Below are positions 44,213-51,232 of a stretch of 51,232 nt of DNA, piece after piece. How positions within the stretch are numbered: the first letter of the stretch is position 1; every line of letters starts with the position of its first letter. Made by a program: the position numbers and the translations under genes. The stretch is from contig JACAEG010000067.1 in assembly GCA_013388965.1 (NCBI GenBank), positions 1 through 51,232 of the forward strand, written 5' to 3'. A model generated the notes under the pieces. It was not told where the DNA came from. It saw only the letters and a program-made list of their open reading frames with translations, and did not search any database. This stretch comes from Pseudorhodoplanes sp. Lineage in GTDB: Bacteria > Pseudomonadota > Alphaproteobacteria > Rhizobiales > Xanthobacteraceae.

Positions 44213-45129
44213 CGGCGTGTCTCCACGACTCTGTCCGCTCTCGTCTCGTTGCGAAGCGCGGACGCGAGAAGCCCGTCCAGCGGAATGGCGTTGGTGGGAT
44301 GCGGCACGCTGTTGGTCGAGCGGATCGAGCGGATGCCGGCGGCGGACAATGTGCGGGTCATGTCCGCCGGAAACAGGGCGTGCACGATGACGGCATCGAT
44401 CGCCGCGGCGCCGGCGTCGATCAGCGCCCTGGCGCAGGCCACGAGCGTGCCCCCCGAGGAGACAATGTCGTCCACCAGCAGCACGGGCCTTCCTGCAAAC
44501 AGCGCCGGCTCGGAAAATCTGACATCGACCGAGCGGTCGCCGCGGCGGGTCTTAGACGCGACGTCGTGAGGCACGCCCAGCCGGCTCGCCAGCTCGCTGA
44601 CCCACGGCCGGGACTCGGAATCGGGGCCGACGACGATGGTGTCCGGCGCAAGCTCGGCTGTTTTCAGGGCATCGGCGATCGCCGGCATGGCGGACAGATT
44701 GTCGGCTTCGATCCCCGGAAACACGCTTGCGATGTCCGGCGTCCGGTGCAGGTGGGCGTCTACCGTCACGACCCGGTCCACCGTCGCGGCGAGCAATTTT
44801 CCAATCACGGTCTGGCTCACCGCCTCGCCTTCATGAAAAGCCGTATCCTGGCGCATGTAGCAGAGATAGGGCGCGACCAGGACGAGGCGGCGGGCTCCGT
44901 TTCGCCGCAAGGCCTCGGCGGCGAACAGGAGCGCAACGATCTTCTCGTTCGGCTGATCGAGCGAGGCATAGAGAATGGTGGTGGGCGATGCGGGGCCCGC
45001 CGTCACGCGGATTTCCCCGTCGGGAAAACGATGCAGCGCGATGTCGTGCATCGGCACGTTCAGCCGCGCGGCCAGCGGCCTGGCCTGGGCGGTGGAGGCC
45101 GGCAGGCTCTGGATCGCGACGCCGCTCAT
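44209..45129 (-). CDS. divergent ribose-phosphate diphosphokinase (PRPP synthetase family)
   Basis: A 306-aa PRPP-synthetase-type protein. The N-terminal half has [10 protein letters not shown] and [19 protein letters not shown]; the C-terminal half has the PRPP loop [14 protein letters not shown]. The usual TVDLHADQIQGFF segment is replaced by [16 protein letters not shown], so it resembles archaeal-type or alternative synthetases rather than housekeeping PrsA. Catalytic residues appear retained. It overlaps the AMP phosphorylase and RNase genes by four bases each. Confidence 0.85.
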   Translation of the reverse strand: MSGVAIQSLPASTAQARPLAARLNVPMHDIALHRFPDGEIRVTAGPASPTTILYASLDQPNEKIVALLFAAEALRRNGARRLVLVAPYLCYMRQDTAFHEGEAVSQTVIGKLLAATVDRVVTVDAHLHRTPDIASVFPGIEADNLSAMPAIADALKTAELAPDTIVVGPDSESRPWVSELASRLGVPHDVASKTRRGDRSVDVRFSEPALFAGRPVLLVDDIVSSGGTLVACARALIDAGAAAIDAVIVHALFPADMTRTLSAAGIRSIRSTNSVPHPTNAIPLDGLLASALRNETRADRVVETRR

Positions 45130-46670
45130 GCTTTCGCCTCGCCGGCCAGCGCACGGCGGCCGTCAATCGCATAGCCCGTGCCGGCATTCGTGATGGCGAT
45201 GGCAAGATCGTATTCCGGCTGGTCGAACGCATAGATCCGATAGAGCGGCTCGCCCTTTTCCACGCGGTCGCCTATCCGCTTGAACACCTTGATGCCGGCA
45301 CCCTTGTCGATCGGCGCGCCCGCGGTGCGTGCCAGCCGGTTGAGGCGCAGGCAATCGATGGCCTCGACGACGCCGTCTCTTGGCGCGGGGATATCGGCGG
45401 TGAGCGGTCCCAGATCGGTGCGGCAGGTGGACGGCCCCTGCGCGTCGATGATCCTTTCCATTTGCCTGAGCGCGGCGCCGCTGTCGAGCAGCTCGCGCGC
45501 GCGCATGTAGCCCGCGCCACCGCGCAAGTGCGGATCGTATTCGAGCAGGTGGGCGGCAAGCCGGAGCGATTTCTCGCGCAGGTCGGCTGGCGCCGCGGTA
45601 TCGCGCGCCTGGACGGCCATCACATCCTGCGCTTCCAGGACAGGCCCGATGCCGCTCCCGATCGGCTGGCGTCCGTCCGTACTGATCACCTCGACCGACA
45701 TTTTCAGATGATCGCCCACGAACTCGAACAGCTTTCGCAGCCGCATCGCCTCGGTCGCGTTCGTCAGCTTCGCCGCGGGCCCGACCGGAAGGTCGACCAG
45801 GAGATGCGTGGAGCCGGCCGCGAGCTTCTTCGACATGATCGAGGCCACCATCTGCTCGCGGGTGTCGATGCTGAGGGGCCGCTCCACCGAGATCAGGATG
45901 TCGTCGGCGGGAGACAGATTGACGTGGCCGCCCCAGACCAGGCAGCCGTTGCAGGCATTCACGACCTCCTTCATCTCGCCAACCCCGAGATCGACACGTG
46001 CAAGCACCTCCATCGTGTCGGCGGTGCCGGCAGGCGACGTGATGGCGCGCGACGAGGTTTTCGGGATCGTCAGGCCGTGCGCCGCCACGATCGGGACGAC
46101 GATCATCGAGGTGCGATTGCCGGGAATGCCTCCGATGCAATGCTTGTCCACCACGATCGGCTTGTCCCATTTGATCTGCGTTCCCGCCCGCGCCATCGCA
46201 TGGGTCAGCGCCAGCAGCTCGCCGCTGGTCATGAAGCTTGCCGAGCTGATGAGGAACGCCGCGATCTCCATGTCGGAATATCGGTAATGCGCGAGGTCAT
46301 CCACAATGGCGTCGATTTCGGCTGCGCTGAGGGTGTGCCCCTTGATCTTGGCGCGCACCGCATCGAGGCTGTCGGGCGGCATGGCCGGAGTCACGGTCGC
46401 GTGGCTGCCGGCCGGCTCGGCGAACCGGCGAAAGGCCGGCTCGGAGAGCCCGAGTTCGTCCGGACCCACGAGAGTGTCATCGTCCGTGAGCAGCAGCGTC
46501 GCCAGCAGCGTCCGCGAATTGCATGTCAGCTCGACCCGGCTGAAGCCCCGAAACAATTCCGGCCGCAGCGCCTTGGACCGTCGTGAAATCACGGCCACAT
46601 TCTCGCGTCCGGTATCGAGATTCACGCGCCGGATCCTCAGTTGCGGGCGGGCCAGGGCTGGAGCGGTCAT
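45126..46670 (-). CDS. AMP phosphorylase-like / thymidine phosphorylase family protein
   Basis: A 514-aa protein, long for bacterial DeoA (about 440). It has the extra N-terminal domain (first 90 residues, [13 protein letters not shown]...) of archaeal AMP phosphorylases. The catalytic region shows [55 protein letters not shown] and [13 protein letters not shown], close to the Thermococcus enzyme as I recall it. The archaeal reaction is NMP + Pi to base + ribose 1,5-bisphosphate. ATG 46670; it heads a three-gene coupled operon. Confidence 0.85.
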   Translation of the reverse strand: MTAPALARPQLRIRRVNLDTGRENVAVISRRSKALRPELFRGFSRVELTCNSRTLLATLLLTDDDTLVGPDELGLSEPAFRRFAEPAGSHATVTPAMPPDSLDAVRAKIKGHTLSAAEIDAIVDDLAHYRYSDMEIAAFLISSASFMTSGELLALTHAMARAGTQIKWDKPIVVDKHCIGGIPGNRTSMIVVPIVAAHGLTIPKTSSRAITSPAGTADTMEVLARVDLGVGEMKEVVNACNGCLVWGGHVNLSPADDILISVERPLSIDTREQMVASIMSKKLAAGSTHLLVDLPVGPAAKLTNATEAMRLRKLFEFVGDHLKMSVEVISTDGRQPIGSGIGPVLEAQDVMAVQARDTAAPADLREKSLRLAAHLLEYDPHLRGGAGYMRARELLDSGAALRQMERIIDAQGPSTCRTDLGPLTADIPAPRDGVVEAIDCLRLNRLARTAGAPIDKGAGIKVFKRIGDRVEKGEPLYRIYAFDQPEYDLAIAITNAGTGYAIDGRRALAGEAKA

Positions 46671-46797
46671 CGCAGGGGGCCTCTCGGAAAGGCAGGACGG
46701 TCGCGCGGCAGGAGCAATCGTGCGGAATCTGACACCGGGTGTTGAATGCCTGGTAAGGGGACCGCTCGACCTCCGCGGGATTCGATCCTTGCTATCG

Positions 46798-48246
46798 TTA
46801 CACCTTGCGGCCAAACAGCAGAATGGCCGTCAGCGGGATCGCGAGACCCATCAGGATCACGGTGATCAGCAGGGCGCCCAGATCGGCGTAATCGCCGCGT
46901 CCGACCGAGAACACCTGATTCAGGTATTTGGTCTGCAACTGCCCCGCCACCAGGGCCATGTTCATCAGCGAGGCCATCAGCGCGAACCATGTCGCCTGGC
47001 GTCCGGCCGGTGCATAGAAGGCGATGAGGGTGAGCAGCGGTATCATGCTGAGCTGCGCGAACGGCGAGGCGGTGGCCGCATCGATAAGCGCGATGGTGCG
47101 GGCTCCGATGCCGAATTGCTCTTCGGTCCAGTGATGGAGGCCGTAATACAGGCCGACATTCGGGAGCGAGAGAATTGCGCCGGCGATCGCCAGCCACAGC
47201 AGCGTCCATTTCACCGGATATTCGGTGAGCTGCTTGCTGAACAGCCAAAGCGCGACGAGTCCCAGCAGGGCCGCGGTCTGGCGCAGCGTGCCATAGAAGG
47301 CCTCGTCGAACTTGAGGACGTCGAGCGTCCACCAGAAATAGCCATCCCCCACCGCAGGCGTCGCGCGGAATGCGAAGATGATGATGGTGGTCATCAGGAT
47401 CGCCTTGCGGGTATTGGAATCGAGATCGCGCGTGACCCACGCGAGCATCCCGCAAATGACGGTCATCGACACCGCGAAGATGGCTTCCTGGCTGTACGGA
47501 ACCGAGCCGAGCGCGAGCGCCAGCACGACGGCCCCGAACAGGGTGCCGCCGCCGAGAATTCTCCAGTCGAGCGGCTTGCGCTCGCTCGTCTCCGACGCGA
47601 TGAAGAAGATGCTGATGACGGAGAGCATCGGCACCGCAAGTCCCATCAGGAACACGGTCGAGCGGTCGAAGAGGGTCGCGAGCCAGCCGGACAATCCGGC
47701 GACCGCGAGAATGCCGGCAGACAGCGCGAGTCGGCCGAGCACCTGCACCATGCCGAGTTCGGCCTTGACGTCATGCTCGGGCAGCGGCGCGCCGTCGGGG
47801 CCGACGCGGCTCACGACTTCGGTCGACATCGCGTCGGCGATGACATCCTGAATCACCGTGCCGACCACGATCAGCACCGCGCCCAGCACATAGAGCTCGT
47901 CGAGCCGCCATGAATCGAACCATCCGCCGGCCGCGCCGGCCAACGTGACCATGCCGGCCATCGTGAACATGGCGCCGATCAGGATATAGGCCTTGCGGCG
48001 GGAGCCGAGGATGGGAACGCTGTCGGCGAGCTGCCCGAACACCATCTTGATGGTCCAGGGCAGGGTCAGCCAGACTCCGATGCCGGCCAGTTCCGCAGGA
48101 GTCAGGGTGAGCTTCTCTTTCACCCACATGTCGCGGCTGACATCGATGATGCCGAGCGCGCCATAGGCGAAATAGATCATGACGAGCGGCAGATAGCGGA
48201 GCCGGAAGGACTGGATCGGCCGGACGAGATTGTCGATCAGTGTCAA
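46798..48246 (-). CDS. MFS/BT1-like (folate-biopterin transporter family) membrane protein
   Basis: A roughly 482-aa protein with 12 hydrophobic segments. The motif [23 protein letters not shown] is the BT1-type loop 2-3 signature. No ATG is available at the 5' end; a TTG at 48246 has AAAGG five bases upstream and is my choice, with TTG 48294 as alternative. It precedes the AMP phosphorylase gene by 127 bp on the same strand, so it could import a nucleoside-like or pterin-like solute; this is inferred. Confidence 0.75.
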   Translation of the reverse strand: MTLIDNLVRPIQSFRLRYLPLVMIYFAYGALGIIDVSRDMWVKEKLTLTPAELAGIGVWLTLPWTIKMVFGQLADSVPILGSRRKAYILIGAMFTMAGMVTLAGAAGGWFDSWRLDELYVLGAVLIVVGTVIQDVIADAMSTEVVSRVGPDGAPLPEHDVKAELGMVQVLGRLALSAGILAVAGLSGWLATLFDRSTVFLMGLAVPMLSVISIFFIASETSERKPLDWRILGGGTLFGAVVLALALGSVPYSQEAIFAVSMTVICGMLAWVTRDLDSNTRKAILMTTIIIFAFRATPAVGDGYFWWTLDVLKFDEAFYGTLRQTAALLGLVALWLFSKQLTEYPVKWTLLWLAIAGAILSLPNVGLYYGLHHWTEEQFGIGARTIALIDAATASPFAQLSMIPLLTLIAFYAPAGRQATWFALMASLMNMALVAGQLQTKYLNQVFSVGRGDYADLGALLITVILMGLAIPLTAILLFGRKV

Positions 48247-48391
48247 ATTAGGCCTTTCGCGCAGATCGCCCGCGATTCGCGCATCATAGCGCAAGAGATG
48301 GGGAAGGAAGCGCCCGGCTGGAGGACCTGCACGTTATGCGTCGCAGCCTCCTGGTCGCATGGCACGGACGATCCGAAGCCTCGAACCTGGG

Positions 48392-49410
<1,019 letters not shown>

Positions 49411-49414
<4 letters not shown>

Positions 49415-50574
49415 TGGCGTATGTCCTCGTTCTGGCTATTGCTGGCGTGAACATTGCGGGTGCCATATGTGACGCCGCGGATCAGATTTGAAAGTGTTTC
49501 TGCGCCGCCGAAGGCGCCCGACTTCGAAAGCACCGTGACGCCGTGCCACGGACCGCCTTCGATGACGGAAACCGGGATGCCGGGCGCGTATGAACCCTGC
49601 ACCACGAGCGAGCGCGCCGACAAGGCCTCGCAGCAGGCATGCAGCGTCTCGCCGCCCATGACAAACAGCGCATCGGGCCTGTCCAGCCTTGGAAGAATGC
49701 GCGCGAGCATGGCCTCGATGGCGCGGCTCGCCGCGCTTTCCGACAATGCGGGAAGCGCGGGGACGAGTGCGGTCCACGAACCGGCATGCAGGCGACGCCG
49801 GAGCGCATCGGCGCTCCGGTCCTCGGCGCCCGGTTCGCACGCCACCACGCGCGCTCCGTCGAGTTCGATCAGCGTCCGGACTTGCGATCCGGCAACCGCA
49901 TGATTGCTGCCGCTGACCACGAGCAGACTCGCGACACGGGGAGCGAGAATTTCCTCGGGCCTTGCAGCCAGCATGCCGGCGAGACCTCCCGTGCCTCACC
50001 ACAGGATGCGTCCCGACAACGCTCGGCCGGTCGCGACGATCCGTCGAAGGTCGTCGTCGCTCTCGGCGTCCGCCAGCCAGACCGCGGGCAGAGCGCCTGC
50101 GCGGAGCTGCTCGGCAGAGCGATGGCAGAGCACGCCAAAGCGCGCCAGATCGTCCGCGAGATCGGGACCGACAATCTGCAGTTCTGCACGCTCGCTGTAG
50201 CGCACCCATTGGCGGCCCAACCGCGTCATGCGTCCGAGCGCGGGAAAGGCCGGCGCCAGAATGACGGCATCGAAGTGACCCTGAGCGAGAATGGCAGCGA
50301 GCTCCGCCGCGATAGGCCCGCGCAAGAGACTGTCGATCTTCTTGAATGCAATGTCGGATTCCGGCCGCAGCATCGCGGCGCAATCGCGGATGCGCGCGAT
50401 CGCTGCGTCTTCGCCGAGGTTGCGGCTTTCGCTTGAAAATGCAAGGCTTTCCGCATGTCCCGCTGCGTCCTTGCTCCAGGCCACGCGAAGCGGCCCGACC
50501 TCGCCGGTGAATCGCACAGCCGAGTCCAGGGCGCCCGTCAGATCGTCGGCAAGAACGCGCACCGTTCCCACCAT
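49411..50574 (-). pseudogene. DUF1537 four-carbon acid sugar kinase, interrupted by an in-frame TGA
   Basis: The full frame (388 codons) encodes a DUF1537 kinase. Its N-terminal sugar-binding domain has VLADDLTGALDSAV and FKKIDSLLRGPI; the C-terminal nucleotide-binding domain has LVVSGS and LSKSGAFGG. A single TGA at 49996-49998 (minus strand) lies at the domain junction, in the context R-I-L-W-stop-G-T-G-G-L-A-G, where homologues tend to have a Gly/Cys-rich GSAGLA-like stretch. One base change from TGC, TGT or TGG explains it. An internal ATG at 49974 could restart the C-terminal domain. It overlaps the DeoR gene (TGATG) and pdxA2 (ATGA). Confidence 0.8.
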
Positions 50575-51232
50575 CACTCTCCGCCGCGCGAGGCAATGGT
50601 GACGCGCACGCCGCGCTCTCGCAACTGCGCGCAGATATCGGCGTCTGCATTCGCGTCGGTGATGACTTCGTTGATCGCGTCCAGCCCGCAAATGCGGAAC
50701 AAGGCGGATTCGTGGAGCTTGGTGTGATCGGCCAGCACGCGAATGCTGCGCGCAGAGCGCAGCATCAATTGCTTGACCCGGGCGATTTCGATGGTGGCCT
50801 CGGACATGCCGTCCGTCGTCACCGCATGCGCGCCCATCAGGGCGATGTCGGCCTTGACGCCCTGCAGGAACTCCTCGCCCGGCGTGCCGAACAGCGTGAG
50901 CGAGCTGCTGCGAACGACGCCGCCGGCCACGATCACCTTGATCTGGGGCGAGCCCGCCAGCATCTGGGCAATGGCAAGATCGTTGGTGATGGCCGTGAGC
51001 GGGATGGCGCGCGCCATGACCGCACGGGCGGCCTCGCGCACCGTCGAGCTGCTGTCGAAAATCACCGCCTGGTGAGCCGCGATGGCCCGCGCCGCCTCCA
51101 CGCCAATCGCGATTTTCTCGTCGTGGCGGATATGCGCCGCGACCGCGTGGCCGGGCTCGAGGGTTGTGAGGGCGTGGGCGCGCAGGCTCGCGCCGCCGAA
51201 GGTCCGTTCGAGAAAACCCGCCGCCTCAAGCG
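50574..51232 (-). CDS. DeoR/GlpR-family transcriptional regulator (N-terminus outside window)
   Basis: The 5' end lies beyond 51232. The visible 219 codons include the linker FLERTFGGASLRAH typical after the DeoR helix-turn-helix, and the sugar-phosphate-isomerase-like effector domain with FDSSSTVREAA, AITNDLAIAQ, VIVAGGVVRS, FGTPGEEF and VLADHTKLHES. DeoR members sense phosphorylated sugars. It is translationally coupled to the DUF1537 gene and most likely controls that pathway. Confidence 0.92.
   Translation of the reverse strand, partial: LEAAGFLERTFGGASLRAHALTTLEPGHAVAAHIRHDEKIAIGVEAARAIAAHQAVIFDSSSTVREAARAVMARAIPLTAITNDLAIAQMLAGSPQIKVIVAGGVVRSSSLTLFGTPGEEFLQGVKADIALMGAHAVTTDGMSEATIEIARVKQLMLRSARSIRVLADHTKLHESALFRICGLDAINEVITDANADADICAQLRERGVRVTIASRGGE

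Noticed and set aside
42545-44569. 674-codon frame opposite the beta-CASP and PRPP synthetase genes
   Set aside because: Spans two clear genes on the other strand and has no domain of its own.
49975-49998. Selenocysteine at the DUF1537 TGA
   Set aside because: A GGTC follows the TGA, but only about 10 bases downstream and in a weak stem; bacterial SECIS loops place it near 19 bases with a strong hairpin. The family is not known to use selenocysteine.

Overview
The window is GC-rich, gene-dense DNA from an alphaproteobacterium, most likely Hyphomicrobiales (Rhizobiales; Bradyrhizobium/Xanthobacteraceae-like). This is inferred from codon use, frequent ATGA/GTGA start-stop overlaps, a PmtA-type phospholipid methyltransferase and the alphaproteobacterial form of the phn locus. 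No rRNA, tRNA, IS element, prophage or CRISPR array was seen. Most of the content is catabolism and transport of small organic compounds, the kind of accessory chromosome found in soil or plant-associated oligotrophs.

Layout. 1-2.7 kb: end of a beta-hydroxyacid dehydrogenase, a lactonase-like metallo-hydrolase and an MmgE/PrpD protein. 3.0-6.3 kb: hutG-hutU (histidine degradation) followed by a DUF2064 glycosyltransferase-like protein. 6.3-7.6 kb: a YeiH-type exporter with a small coupled ORF. 8.0-14.3 kb: a membrane-lipid neighbourhood with phosphatidylserine decarboxylase, a class III aminotransferase, an Mpo1/DUF962-like membrane protein, a PmtA-type methyltransferase, a GT4 glycosyltransferase and a flippase-like membrane protein. 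14.3-26.4 kb: a nearly complete phosphonate/C-P lyase locus (hexapeptide acyltransferase, phnCDE, phnF, phnGHIJ, a GNAT, phnKLMN, DUF1045). A perfect Pho box lies between the acyltransferase and phnC. A 12+12 bp palindrome lies between phnF and phnG.

26.4-37.5 kb: a PPOX flavoprotein, then a locus for N-carbamoyl/hydantoin-like compounds: a frameshifted M20 carbamoylase, a hydantoin/Asp-Glu racemase, a complete Dpp-type ABC importer with an AtzG/AtzE-like amidase pair embedded between its ATPase genes, and an SDR. 37.5-42.4 kb: a short MgtE-like transporter, an HPF/RaiA-cold-shock fusion, a small oxidative set (amidohydrolase, 3-hydroxyisobutyrate-type dehydrogenase, SDR) and a zinc-ribbon miniprotein. 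42.6-48.2 kb: a tightly coupled operon with an archaeal-type AMP phosphorylase, a divergent PRPP synthetase and a beta-CASP RNase, preceded by a BT1-like transporter. 48.4 kb to the end: a DeoR regulator, a DUF1537 kinase broken by one in-frame TGA, and a PdxA2-like dehydrogenase, the layout of a four-carbon acid-sugar (threonate/erythronate) pathway.

Two catabolic genes carry single lesions (carbamoylase frameshift, DUF1537 nonsense codon). These are either recent gene decay or sequence errors. The least explained parts are the AMP phosphorylase/PRPP synthetase/RNase operon, the Mpo1-like lipid cluster, and the C-P lyase operon that has a 2H-phosphoesterase but no PhnP in view.
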